Shown here piece by piece: positions 8,283 through 16,996 of a stretch of 19,915 bases of DNA. Every line of letters starts with the position of its first letter. Positions within the stretch are counted from its first letter, which is position 1. Location of the stretch: contig JAAYQB010000026.1 in NCBI GenBank assembly GCA_012519525.1, positions 1-19,915 of the forward strand, read 5' to 3'. The DNA comes from Bacteroidales bacterium (GTDB taxonomy: Bacteria > Bacteroidota > Bacteroidia > Bacteroidales > WCHB1-69). The notes below the pieces were generated by a model, which saw nothing but the letters and a program-made list of their open reading frames with translations, ran no database searches and was not told the origin of the DNA. The translations under genes were made by a program, and so were the position numbers.

Positions 8283-9152
8283 TTAAACACTTCTTCTTGA
8301 AAACAGATTTTTGAGAGCAGGGACATAATCTTTATCGGTAAAAAGTTTGACATGGTCAATACCTGTTTTTTGAAAAACAGTTTGTAGCTTTTCTTCTTTT
8401 TCTTTCCACCATTTTCGGTGGTAGGATTGAAAGTTTTTATTAGACGTGTCTATTAAAGAAAGATTGCCTGTTTCTGCATCTTTAATTTGCAATAATCCCA
8501 TAGCGGGAATCTGCAACTCGCCTTGGTCAACGGTTTGTATGGCAACAACATCGTGTTTATTTTTCGATATTTTTAGTGCTGTTTCAAAATCGTCGTCCAT
8601 AAAGTCGGAAATGAGGAAAGCTGTGCATCTTTTTTTAATGGCATTGGTTAGATAGCGTAATGCTTCCGATATATCGGTTTGTTTACTGCTTGGTTGATGA
8701 TGAAGCAGCTCGCGAATAATACGTAGAATATGTGTTCTTCCTTTTTGTGGCGGAATAAATTTTTCGACCTGATTGCTAAAGAAAATAACGCCTACCTTAT
8801 CGTTATTGGTGATGGCAGAAAAGGATAAAACGGCTGCTAATTCGGTGATTAAGTCTTTTTTATACATTCCTTTCGTTCCAAACATATTGGAAGCACTGAC
8901 GTCAATCAGCAGCATGACCGTAAGCTCGCGTTCTTCTTCAAAAATTTTAACATAAGGATGATGGAAACGAGCCGTAACATTCCAATCTATCGAGCGAATG
9001 TCATCACCGTAATTGTATTCGCGTACTTCGCTAAAAGCCATTCCTCTACCTTTAAAAGCACTATGATATTGACCCGAAAACACTTGTTGTGTAAGTGCTC
9101 GTGTTCGGATTTCTATTTTACGGACTTTTTTTAGTATTTCGGTCGAATCCAT
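8283..9152 (-). CDS. DUF58-domain protein (VWA-like partner of MoxR ATPase)
   Basis: A 289-residue protein with the DUF58 signature: GRGMAFSEVREYNYGDDIR followed by SIDWNVTAR at about residues 36-62. A von Willebrand factor A-like fold carries DVSAS at 84-88, a MIDAS-type metal-binding motif. There is no signal peptide or membrane segment, so it is probably cytoplasmic or peripheral. DUF58 proteins are regularly encoded next to MoxR ATPases and are thought to work with them in chaperone-like or metal-insertion steps; the exact role in this phylum is unsettled. Here it follows the MoxR gene by 12 bases in the same direction. The membrane-anchored BatA/BatB and the BatC-E genes that often follow in Bacteroidota are absent; rnr comes next after 105 bases. 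Confidence 0.9.
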   Translation of the reverse strand: MDSTEILKKVRKIEIRTRALTQQVFSGQYHSAFKGRGMAFSEVREYNYGDDIRSIDWNVTARFHHPYVKIFEEERELTVMLLIDVSASNMFGTKGMYKKDLITELAAVLSFSAITNNDKVGVIFFSNQVEKFIPPQKGRTHILRIIRELLHHQPSSKQTDISEALRYLTNAIKKRCTAFLISDFMDDDFETALKISKNKHDVVAIQTVDQGELQIPAMGLLQIKDAETGNLSLIDTSNKNFQSYHRKWWKEKEEKLQTVFQKTGIDHVKLFTDKDYVPALKNLFSRRSV

Positions 9153-9164
9153 TCTTAGCTCTGA

Positions 9165-10160
9165 TTAGGGAACTTCAACTGTATTTAATATTGTATTGAT
9201 AATATCTTCGGTAGTAATATTTTCAGCTTCAGCTTCATAAGTCAAGCCAATACGGTGTCTCATTACGGGTAGACATATCGTACGTATATCTTCAGGAATA
9301 ACATAACCTCTTCTTTTGATAAATGCGTAGGCTTTTGCAGCCAAAGCTAAATTGATAGAAGCTCGTGGTGAAGCTCCATAATTTATCATATTTTCATATT
9401 TTTTTAACCCATATTGAGACGGATAGCGTGAGGCAAAGACAATGTCGGTTATGTAATTTTCGATTTTTTCATCTACATACACTTCACGAACGACCTCGCG
9501 TGCTTTGATAATGTCTTTGGCTTTCAGGCAAGCATTGGTAGAAGGGTATGTTTGTCCTATATTTTGACGTAAAATTATTTTTTCTTCTTCTTTAGTGGGA
9601 TAGCCGATAACAATTTTCAACATAAAACGGTCTAATTGTGCTTCGGGCAATGGATAGGTACCTTCTTGTTCGATAGGGTTTTGTGTAGCCATTACCAAGA
9701 AAGGTTCTTCTAAAGGATAGGATTCTTCGCCTATGGTAACTTGTCGTTCTTGCATAGCTTCCAACAAAGCACTTTGTACTTTAGCGGGTGCGCGGTTGAT
9801 TTCATCGGCTAAAATAAAATTGGCAAAAATAGGTCCTTTTTTTACCATAAATTCTTCTTTCTTTTGGCTGTAAATCATAGTTCCTGTTAAGTCTGCCGGC
9901 AGCAAATCGGGCGTGAACTGAATGCGACTAAAATCGGCGTGAATAATATTTGCTAATGATTTAATAGCTAAAGTTTTTGCTAAACCGGGAACTCCTTCTA
10001 AAAGGATGTGTCCTTTGGAAAGTAAGCCTATCAACATTTGCTCTAACATAGCTTTTTGACCAATAATCACCTTGCTCATTTCCATGTTAATAATATCAAC
10101 AAAGGCACTTTCTCTTTGAATGTGTTCGTTCAACTCTTTAATATCAACTGTCTGTGTCAT
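9165..10160 (-). CDS. MoxR-family AAA+ ATPase
   Basis: A 331-residue AAA+ ATPase of the MoxR class. The Walker A motif GVPGLAKT is at residues 56-63 and Walker B ILADE at 116-120, followed by INRAP and the sensor 1 segment ATQNPIEQEGTYPLPEAQLD. A C-terminal lid domain contains SPRASINLALAAKA. MoxR ATPases act as chaperone-like remodelers, usually together with VWA-domain proteins. The DUF58 gene 12 bases downstream is such a partner, so the pair is very likely an operon and a functional unit. The start MTQTVDIKEL is the usual one. I found no clear promoter box in the upstream region shared with the divergent phospholipase D-like gene. Confidence 0.95.
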   Translation of the reverse strand: MTQTVDIKELNEHIQRESAFVDIINMEMSKVIIGQKAMLEQMLIGLLSKGHILLEGVPGLAKTLAIKSLANIIHADFSRIQFTPDLLPADLTGTMIYSQKKEEFMVKKGPIFANFILADEINRAPAKVQSALLEAMQERQVTIGEESYPLEEPFLVMATQNPIEQEGTYPLPEAQLDRFMLKIVIGYPTKEEEKIILRQNIGQTYPSTNACLKAKDIIKAREVVREVYVDEKIENYITDIVFASRYPSQYGLKKYENMINYGASPRASINLALAAKAYAFIKRRGYVIPEDIRTICLPVMRHRIGLTYEAEAENITTEDIINTILNTVEVP

Positions 10161-10259
10161 TTTTACGATAATTTTTTTCTTTAATCATTTTATATAACGT
10201 TGAGAAAATGCGTTTTATTTTTTGTGTTTAATTAAAATTTTTAAATATGGATGTTATTT

Positions 10260-10293
10260 TTGTGCTATCCGTATGTTTTTTTGATTACTTTTG
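10260..10293 (+). promoter_or_regulatory. Probable promoter of the phospholipase D-like gene
   Basis: TACTTTTG at 10286-10293 matches TAnnTTTG, and TTG at 10260-10262 sits 23 bases before it, at the upper limit of the usual -33/-7 spacing. A second exact box, TATTTTTG, lies at 10255-10262 and could be an alternative promoter. The leader to the ATG at 10352 would be about 50 bases. Confidence 0.45.
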
Positions 10294-10351
10294 CACATTA
10301 AGACTTGGTATGAAAATCTAATAGTTTGATTAGTAGCATTTATTCGTTTTT

Positions 10352-11464
10352 ATGAAAAAAAAGGATAAGAAAGAGGTTATTTATAGTACTGATGATAATA
10401 GCTATGATTTTTATAGTTCTTCAGCAGAGTGGTACGAGAGTTTGCTGTTGGATATTGCGAATGCATTGTCGTTTATTTATATAGAGACTTTTCGTTTTAT
10501 GGACGATTTTGTCGGAGAAAAAATATGTAATGCTCTGATTAAAAAAGTGAAAGAGGGTGTGAAAGTTAGACTGTTAGTGGATTGGTGGGGAACAAAAACA
10601 TCGCATGCTCCTATTAAACAATTGATGGAAGCGGGAGGGGAGGTGCGTTATTTTCAAAAGTTTGTAATGAGCATTGCCCTTTTTTCGAGAAATCACTTAC
10701 GTGACCATCGCAAAATAGTAGTAATTGATAATAACGTAGCTTATATCGGTTCTGCCAATATCACTGCTTATTCACTGTCTTGGCGAGAATCCATATTGAG
10801 GATAAAGGGAGATATGGCAAAGGTATTTAATAAAATATTCATGGATAACTTTAAAATATATAACAAAGATATTTTCCATCCTTGGGTAAGAAAAGCATTT
10901 AGACGTACAATATTATACAATGATTTTTACTTTATACGAGAGGTTCCCTCCATATTAGACCAGCGGGTAAAGAAAAATTATGTTCGTTTAATTCAACGTG
11001 CCGAAAAGAGTGTAGTTATTGAAACTCCCTATTTTATTCCCGGTTATAGAATTTATAAGGAGCTAATCAATGCCTCGAAGCGGGGAGTTGTTGTTAAAGT
11101 AATAGTTCCTCAAAGTTCCGATGTGAAGATGGTAGATTATTTACGAGATGCTCTTTGGGAAAATTTATATAAAAAAGGAGTGCAAATTTATTTTTACACT
11201 AAAGGCAATTTACATTCAAAATTGTTATTGGTCGACAGCTTTATTTTTTCGATAGGTTCTTCTAATTTCGATCATCGAAGTTTTAAATATATGTTTGAAA
11301 TTGCTCTTATTGGTGCCAAAACGGAAGCGAAGAATTTAATTGAAAATCATATAGAGCAAACATTGCTCGATAGTGTTCTTTTTGATTTTGATCAATGGAA
11401 GGTGCGTCCATTGTTTAAGCGATTATTAGCATTATTACTTATGTCCATTCGTCATTTATTATAG
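10352..11464 (+). CDS. Phospholipase D-family protein, probable cardiolipin synthase
   Basis: A 370-residue protein with two HKD motifs, the paired active site of the phospholipase D superfamily: HRKIVVID at residues 119-126 (His119, Lys121, Asp126) and HSKLLLVD at 288-295 (His288, Lys290, Asp295). Each is followed by the GSAN/GSSN-type segment (IGSANIT; IGSSNFDHRS). The IETPYFIPG block before the second half and the FDHRSF context are typical of bacterial cardiolipin synthases, which join phosphatidylglycerol to a second phospholipid at the inner membrane. It lacks the N-terminal transmembrane hairpin of ClsA and resembles the shorter ClsB/ClsC-like proteins. The leucine-rich basic C-terminus (LFKRLLALLLMSIRHLL) could attach it to the membrane. 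A general phospholipase D or phosphatidyltransferase is the alternative. Confidence 0.88.
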   Translation: MKKKDKKEVIYSTDDNSYDFYSSSAEWYESLLLDIANALSFIYIETFRFMDDFVGEKICNALIKKVKEGVKVRLLVDWWGTKTSHAPIKQLMEAGGEVRYFQKFVMSIALFSRNHLRDHRKIVVIDNNVAYIGSANITAYSLSWRESILRIKGDMAKVFNKIFMDNFKIYNKDIFHPWVRKAFRRTILYNDFYFIREVPSILDQRVKKNYVRLIQRAEKSVVIETPYFIPGYRIYKELINASKRGVVVKVIVPQSSDVKMVDYLRDALWENLYKKGVQIYFYTKGNLHSKLLLVDSFIFSIGSSNFDHRSFKYMFEIALIGAKTEAKNLIENHIEQTLLDSVLFDFDQWKVRPLFKRLLALLLMSIRHLL

Positions 11465-11561
11465 TTGTTATGAAACGATTCCGGATTAATTTTAATATAC
11501 AAGTGAATGATTATAAAGTGTATAAGTTCCATGCAATCTTTAACTGAAAAATTGTGAACGT

Positions 11562-14500
11562 ATGAAAACAAAAACGAAATTTTTTATTTTTTTGGTACTC
11601 GGACTTCTGATGTTAGCAGTTACCGCTGTTTTGTCGTATAGAAATGAACAAAGAGTAAAGCCTGAAAAACTAACAACTATACTACAAGAGAGATTTTTGG
11701 AAAAAGAACAAGAATTGAATGAGTATTTAGCGGCTATTATTGAAAAAAAAATACTTGATTTAGATGATTTAATTTCTTTTTGTGAAGAAAATAAGATTAA
11801 TAGTAATGAATTTGTATTTTATGTTTACCGTCAATCGGAGCTTATTTCATGGTCGTCGAATAGCATCGCTTTGCCGTATGAGTTGCAAAAAAAATCAACA
11901 TCGGGTTTTCAAAGCTTAGGGTTTGATTATGTGTATTATGTTGAAAATCATTCGGATTCCTTGAGTGTAGTGGGTTTCTATGTGCTAAAGAAAAAAGATT
12001 ATACGAATCATGTGTTTTTATCTCTTAATTTTCTTTCGCAAGAAACAGTAAGTCAAGGAATTGATTTATCCCAACAGCAAGGAAATTATACTGTAAAAAA
12101 CAATAAAGGAAATGCTGTTTTTTCGCTTCACTATTCGGAAAAAATTAAGCTGAGTGACAAGACCGCTATCTTAGAGTTGATTTTGTGGTTAATCACTTTT
12201 ACTTTTCTTTTATTAACAATATTCTTTGGTTTATTAAGTACGGCGTTTTTCGGTAAGCATACGAATTGGATATGGATTATATTGAGTTTTGTAATCCTAT
12301 TAACATTGTTTGTTTTTTCCTCATTTAAAATTCCTCCTTCGCTTTATTCGTCCAATCTTTTTACTTCTATTTATTATGCTTCTTATTTGTCTTCGTTTGG
12401 AAGTCTAATTCTACAAACATATTACTTATTTATCTTTGCTATATTTTTTGAAAAAACATTTACGTTGAATTTTCAAATTAAATCTACTTTTTTCAAATAT
12501 GCTTTAAGGTATTTATTGATTGTCCTTGCTATGTGCTTATACATATTTGTGTTTATGTTTTTGTATAGCATTATTAATGATACTACCATTACCATATCGC
12601 CTTCGTTGCTGTATAAATACGATGAGTTGAGTTTGATGATTTTGTTTTCTATTTCTTGTTTGTTTTGGGTTCTTGCTTTGATTTTCAGAGAGATAATGAA
12701 AGAGGTGTTGCGGTTATTTAATTCCTTTCGGTCGTTTATATATAATTTAATCTTGATTTTTATTATTGTACTTGCCGTAGTGGTATTTTATTATAGTAGA
12801 AATTATGATACTTCTTATCTGTTTTTTGTTTATTTGGCTATATTTGTTTTGTTTGTAGTGGCTGTTCTGCTAAAAATAGTATATGATGAGATTTCCATGA
12901 ATATTTATTACGCAGTTCTTTTCTTATTATTTGGATTGATTGTCTTTTTTATTAGTGAAAAAACAAATGCGAAAAAATTAGAGCAACAAAAAGAAAACTT
13001 TGCTAAAATGTTGTTGCTTACCGAAGATCCTTTGATGGTTTATGATTTGTGTGAAATGAAAGACAGCCTGCGTAAGGATAAAAAGATAATCTATTTTTTG
13101 AAAAACCCGTCTCGGACAAACGATGCGATAGAAATTTACTTAAACACACAGTATTTTTATAAATATATCGAACAATATAAGATTAGTTTTCAGATAGCTT
13201 ATAGTTCTAAGCAAGAAGATGAACAGCTGATAGATTCCTATAACGAAAAGATGTTAAAAACCGAAAAACTATCGCAAGACGAACAGGTGGGATTTTTAAG
13301 AATAGGATTAGGAAAGCCTTATTATATTATGAAAATTTCTTATCCTTTTGTAGCGGCTGATGAAAGAAAAGACACTGCTTTTCTGTTTTTTGAAATGGAA
13401 ACCAATACTAATTTTATTAAACCCATTGCGAATAAAAATCCTCATCGCATAGAAAAAGAACTTATAACTTTATCGTATGCCGAATATCAAAACGATACGC
13501 TTAAAACCTACAGAGAAACAAAAGTGCCTTATAAACTATTACTCAAGAAATACGATTTGGATACTATTTACACAGGTTTAGTATTTGACGCTGATGGTTT
13601 TACGCATACGGTTTATCGAACTGCGGACAATAATGTATTGTTGTTATCGACGGTGAAAGATTCTTTTGCGAAAAAACTTTCTTCTGTTTCGTTCATTTTT
13701 TTGATTTTATTTGTTTTTACTTTTGTTCGTTTTATTATTATTGTTATTATCGGTTATCAACCTTTATTTATTTCATTTAGAGGAAAAATGCAACGGTTGG
13801 TTATTTTCCTTCTGTTAGGTTCGACAGCCTTGGCGGTTTTGTTTTTTATACATTACACCCTGTCAGCCAATAAAGGAGAGATATTAAGACATTCTATTTA
13901 TCGTGTTAATTTTATTACTAATGTGGTAAGTTCGGCTATCAATGATTCCAACTTATTGATAACGGATGAGAGCAAAGAGATAGATGTTGCTTACCTATCG
14001 AATGTCGTAAAAGATTATATTCCAAGCATTAGTATTTTTAATTTAAAAGGAAATCAAATTGCCTTCAAACAAAAAAAATCATCCATTGCACCTTTCGAGA
14101 ACACATTAATGAATCCGAATGCTTTATTGGCAATCAATTACGATGCTTTTGCTATCTATGTTGAAGAGAATGTAGAAGACGATAATCAGTACCTTATATT
14201 GTATAAACCCCTATTGAATGAAAAAGGAGAGAAGTTTGCTTATATTTCTTATTCCAATTTAGAGAGAAAATCGCGAATAGATTATCAATTAACAAATTTC
14301 TTCTCTACTTTTTTAAGTTTTTATGGATTGTTTATTTTGATTGCGGTGTTTATCGGAACTTTGATGACACGGTATGTTTCAATGTCTTTAATAAAAATAT
14401 CGAATCATTTGGCAAAAGTTAAATTATTATCTGTCAATGAAAAAATAGAGTGGAAACGCAAAGATGAGATAGGATTGTTGATACAGGAATACAACCGATT

Positions 14501-15239
14501 GATAGATGAATTAGAAATGAGCGTTGAGCTGTTAAGTCGTTCCGAAAGAGAATCGGCTTGGAAAGACTTGGCACAACAAATAGCCCATGATATTAAAAAT
14601 CCGTTGACGCCAATGAAACTGAGGACACAGCAAATCAGAAAAGAAATGGCGGAAGGGAAAATTGATGTTCAAAAACTGAATCAATACACCGAAATGTTGT
14701 TAAATCAAATTGAAACCATCAACGATATAACTTCTTCGTTTTATATTCTGACAAAAATTCATCAAGGCGAGGGAGTAAAAGAAAATTTAATTGCGATTAT
14801 CAATAATGTATTGGATTTGCATTTAAATCAAAAGCATTATAGTGTTGTTTTTGAAAATCAAACGAATGAGAAAGAGGCTTTTGTTTATATTCAGAAAACT
14901 CAATTGATAAGGGTGTTTAATAATTTGATACGAAATGCCGTGCAAGCAAGCAAAGAAGGCGAAATTAAAAAAATTATTATAGAACTCAGTGATTATGGTT
15001 CTCAGATGTGGGAAATAAAAATTAAAGATTTTGGAAAAGGAATGGACCAAAACACCTTGAAACATGCCTTTGTGCCACGTTTTACTACCAAATCAACGGG
15101 GATGGGCTTGGGCTTGGTGATGGTAAAAAATATCATCAATGATTGGAATGGAACCATTGATATTGAGTCTGTTTTAGGGCAAGGGACTACTTTTATTATC
15201 AGATTGCCGAGGTATTCGGAAGAAATGGAAATGGAATAA
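11562..15239 (+). CDS. Very large multi-pass membrane sensor histidine kinase (NtrY-like kinase core)
   Basis: A 1225-residue protein. Hydrophobicity read by eye gives a first membrane segment at 7-26 and an outer region at 27-203. A cluster of about eight segments covers 204-465, a second outer region about 466-705, two segments 708-765, a third outer region 766-910 and a last segment at about 912-935. A HAMP-like linker (936-990) leads to the kinase: His1009 in QIAHDIKNPLTP is the phospho-acceptor. The ATP-binding domain has the N box (NNLIRNAVQ, 1120-1128), G1 box DFGKGM (1156-1161) and G2 box TGMGLGL (1179-1185). All kinase residues look intact, so it should be active. The core resembles NtrY-like kinases. 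No response regulator is adjacent, so its partner and signal are unknown. It lies 97 bases after the phospholipase D-like gene; I see no clear promoter box there. Confidence 0.92.
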   Translation: MKTKTKFFIFLVLGLLMLAVTAVLSYRNEQRVKPEKLTTILQERFLEKEQELNEYLAAIIEKKILDLDDLISFCEENKINSNEFVFYVYRQSELISWSSNSIALPYELQKKSTSGFQSLGFDYVYYVENHSDSLSVVGFYVLKKKDYTNHVFLSLNFLSQETVSQGIDLSQQQGNYTVKNNKGNAVFSLHYSEKIKLSDKTAILELILWLITFTFLLLTIFFGLLSTAFFGKHTNWIWIILSFVILLTLFVFSSFKIPPSLYSSNLFTSIYYASYLSSFGSLILQTYYLFIFAIFFEKTFTLNFQIKSTFFKYALRYLLIVLAMCLYIFVFMFLYSIINDTTITISPSLLYKYDELSLMILFSISCLFWVLALIFREIMKEVLRLFNSFRSFIYNLILIFIIVLAVVVFYYSRNYDTSYLFFVYLAIFVLFVVAVLLKIVYDEISMNIYYAVLFLLFGLIVFFISEKTNAKKLEQQKENFAKMLLLTEDPLMVYDLCEMKDSLRKDKKIIYFLKNPSRTNDAIEIYLNTQYFYKYIEQYKISFQIAYSSKQEDEQLIDSYNEKMLKTEKLSQDEQVGFLRIGLGKPYYIMKISYPFVAADERKDTAFLFFEMETNTNFIKPIANKNPHRIEKELITLSYAEYQNDTLKTYRETKVPYKLLLKKYDLDTIYTGLVFDADGFTHTVYRTADNNVLLLSTVKDSFAKKLSSVSFIFLILFVFTFVRFIIIVIIGYQPLFISFRGKMQRLVIFLLLGSTALAVLFFIHYTLSANKGEILRHSIYRVNFITNVVSSAINDSNLLITDESKEIDVAYLSNVVKDYIPSISIFNLKGNQIAFKQKKSSIAPFENTLMNPNALLAINYDAFAIYVEENVEDDNQYLILYKPLLNEKGEKFAYISYSNLERKSRIDYQLTNFFSTFLSFYGLFILIAVFIGTLMTRYVSMSLIKISNHLAKVKLLSVNEKIEWKRKDEIGLLIQEYNRLIDELEMSVELLSRSERESAWKDLAQQIAHDIKNPLTPMKLRTQQIRKEMAEGKIDVQKLNQYTEMLLNQIETINDITSSFYILTKIHQGEGVKENLIAIINNVLDLHLNQKHYSVVFENQTNEKEAFVYIQKTQLIRVFNNLIRNAVQASKEGEIKKIIIELSDYGSQMWEIKIKDFGKGMDQNTLKHAFVPRFTTKSTGMGLGLVMVKNIINDWNGTIDIESVLGQGTTFIIRLPRYSEEMEME

Positions 15240-15242
15240 TAA

Positions 15243-16274
15243 TTATTTTTCTTGTTTTTTTTCCAATTCGTTGACCCTATGGAGCAAGTCGGGTATAAAC
15301 TGAATGCTGCCCAATGCTTTTAAGCCTTTTTCCATTGATAGGGCAGGACTGCCGATTACTTTGTCGCCTTTTTTAACATTGCGATGAATACCTGTTTGTG
15401 AGCCGGCTATAACTCTATCGCCAAGAACGGTATGGTCTTTAATGCCAACTTGTCCGGCTAAGATACAATTTTTTCCTATTTTCACCGAACCTGCAATTCC
15501 GCAACATGCGGCAATAACCGTGTTTTCACCTATCTCGCAATTGTGTGCTATTTGCGTAAGATTATCTATTTTAACGCCTTTTCGTATAATTGTCGAACTA
15601 AAAGTCGAACAATCAATACAAGTATTGGCACCGATTTCTACATCGTCTTCTATAATTACATTTCCTAATTGAGGAATTTTTTCGTACACATAGTTTTCGT
15701 CGGGCATAAATCCGAAACCGTCGGCACCGATAACGGCACCTGAATGCAGAATACAATTGGAACCGATGACACAGTTTTCATAAATTTTTACGCCTGCGTA
15801 TAAAATATTTTCCTCGCCAATTATAACATTATCGCCAAGATAACATAACGGATGTATTTTTGAGTTATCTCCGATTTCCACATTTTCTCCAACAACAACT
15901 CCTTCGCCTATATAGACGCCGTTTCCGATTTTTGCAGTCTTTGCAATATGGGCACTTTTGGCAACACCTAATTTTTGCGGTCTTAGCGTTTCGTAAAATT
16001 GCAGTAATTTGATAAGACCCATTTGTGGATTTTCTAAACGAATAATGGCACAAGGGAGTTCTTTTTCTGCGACAAAACTGTCTTTAACAATAACGGCACT
16101 TGCTACAGTAGTGTAAATATACGGCTCAAATTTCTTATCTATCAAAAAGGCTAATCCTCCTTCTTCACCCGCATCAATTTTAGTGATTTTATGAATAATA
16201 GTATTGGGATTACCTTCCGTAGTGCCACCTAAAATGCTGGCTATTTGCTTAACGGTAAATTTTAAACTTGTCAT
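15243..16274 (-). CDS. lpxD: UDP-3-O-acylglucosamine N-acyltransferase
   Basis: A 343-residue acyltransferase. The N-terminal domain (1-100) carries the uridine-binding region (LAFLIDKKFEPYIYTTVASA). A long run of hexapeptide repeats (about 105-300) forms the left-handed beta helix, including the LpxD signature GADGFGF at 184-190 and the catalytic His244 in QIAHNCEIGENT. A short C-terminal helix ends the protein (HRVNELEKK). LpxD adds the N-linked hydroxyacyl chain in lipid A synthesis, so the cell has a Gram-negative outer membrane. It stands alone: lpxC, fabZ and lpxA, often clustered with lpxD, are not in the window. Its stop faces the kinase's with only 3 bases between. Confidence 0.96.
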   Translation of the reverse strand: MTSLKFTVKQIASILGGTTEGNPNTIIHKITKIDAGEEGGLAFLIDKKFEPYIYTTVASAVIVKDSFVAEKELPCAIIRLENPQMGLIKLLQFYETLRPQKLGVAKSAHIAKTAKIGNGVYIGEGVVVGENVEIGDNSKIHPLCYLGDNVIIGEENILYAGVKIYENCVIGSNCILHSGAVIGADGFGFMPDENYVYEKIPQLGNVIIEDDVEIGANTCIDCSTFSSTIIRKGVKIDNLTQIAHNCEIGENTVIAACCGIAGSVKIGKNCILAGQVGIKDHTVLGDRVIAGSQTGIHRNVKKGDKVIGSPALSMEKGLKALGSIQFIPDLLHRVNELEKKQEK

Positions 16275-16295
16275 TTTTATGAAATTTATTTTTTA

Positions 16296-16303
16296 CAAAA
16301 ATA
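16296..16303 (-). promoter_or_regulatory. Probable -7 promoter box of lpxD
   Basis: On the minus strand TATTTTTG matches TAnnTTTG exactly and lies 21 bases before the lpxD ATG. I see no -33 TTG at normal spacing. Confidence 0.5.
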
Positions 16304-16438
16304 ATCAATAAAACGGTATCTTTTTTATTGAAGTGTTATTTTATTTGTAAAGTGATGTATTTCAATTGTAGTTTATGGGGGGAATAAAAAATGAAGTATT
16401 TTTATAAAAATTCTTATTTTATTAGAAATGTGTTTTTT

Positions 16439-16472
16439 TTGTAAGATAAAAACAAAAAATAATATATTTTTG
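16439..16472 (+). promoter_or_regulatory. Probable promoter of purE
   Basis: TATTTTTG at 16465-16472 matches TAnnTTTG, with TTG at 16439-16441 and a 23-base spacer. The ATG follows 25 bases later after an A-rich leader. The 15-mer TATATTTTTGCAAAA (16463-16477) recurs exactly in front of the RHS-like frame at the right edge. Confidence 0.55.
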
Positions 16473-16497
16473 CAAAAAAAATATAAAATAAAAAATT

Positions 16498-16989
16498 ATG
16501 AAAGCATTTGTAAGTATAATTATGGGTAGCACTTCCGATTTACCCATTATGGAAGAAGCTGTAAAGTTTTTTCAAGAAATGGAAATAGAATATGAAGTTC
16601 AGGCACTTTCGGCACATCGTACGCCCGAATTGGTGATGGATTTCGCTAAAAAAGCAAAAAAACGAGGGGTGCAAGTTATTATAGCCGGTGCCGGTGGGGC
16701 AGCTCATTTACCGGGAGTTATTGCTGCTTTTACGTCCATACCCGTAATTGGTGTTCCTATCAAATCGTCCAATTCTATCGATGGTTGGGATTCGCTACTG
16801 TCTATTCTTCAAATGCCGTCGGGAATTCCTGTGGCTACAGTGGCTTTGAATGGTGCTAAAAATGCAGCTATTCTGGCAACGCAAATGATGGCTATTCATA
16901 ATAAACAATTATATAGTCGGTTGTCGGATTTTAAAGAGTCGATGAAAGCCAAAGTAATAGAGGCAAATCATTCGATTCAAAAGCAATAA
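16498..16989 (+). CDS. purE: N5-carboxyaminoimidazole ribonucleotide mutase
   Basis: A 163-residue protein, the usual length of class I PurE. Motifs: MGSTSDLP at residues 9-16 for phosphate binding, the SAHRTPE loop at 38-44 with His40, and AGAGGAAHLPGVIAA at 63-77, followed by PVIGVPIKS. The SAHR and AGAGGAAHLPG forms fit the bacterial mutase, which converts N5-CAIR to CAIR in de novo purine synthesis and needs PurK upstream; purK is not in the window. The start follows a clear promoter-like sequence and an A-rich leader. Its stop faces the C10 peptidase stop with a 7-base gap. Confidence 0.97.
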   Translation: MKAFVSIIMGSTSDLPIMEEAVKFFQEMEIEYEVQALSAHRTPELVMDFAKKAKKRGVQVIIAGAGGAAHLPGVIAAFTSIPVIGVPIKSSNSIDGWDSLLSILQMPSGIPVATVALNGAKNAAILATQMMAIHNKQLYSRLSDFKESMKAKVIEANHSIQKQ

Positions 16990-16996
16990 ACTTGGT

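Noticed and set aside
11470..11547. A 25-codon frame (starts MKRFRINFNIQ) between the phospholipase D-like gene and the histidine kinase
   Set aside because: It begins just after one gene and ends 14 bases before the next, but it has no recognisable feature, a biased AT-driven composition and a length expected by chance.
16391..16444. A 17-residue frame upstream of purE, starting shortly after a run of G (MKYFYKNSYFIRNVFFL), as a possible leader peptide
   Set aside because: It ends before the probable purE -7 box (16465-16472), so it would not be in the purE transcript, and no attenuator hairpin follows.
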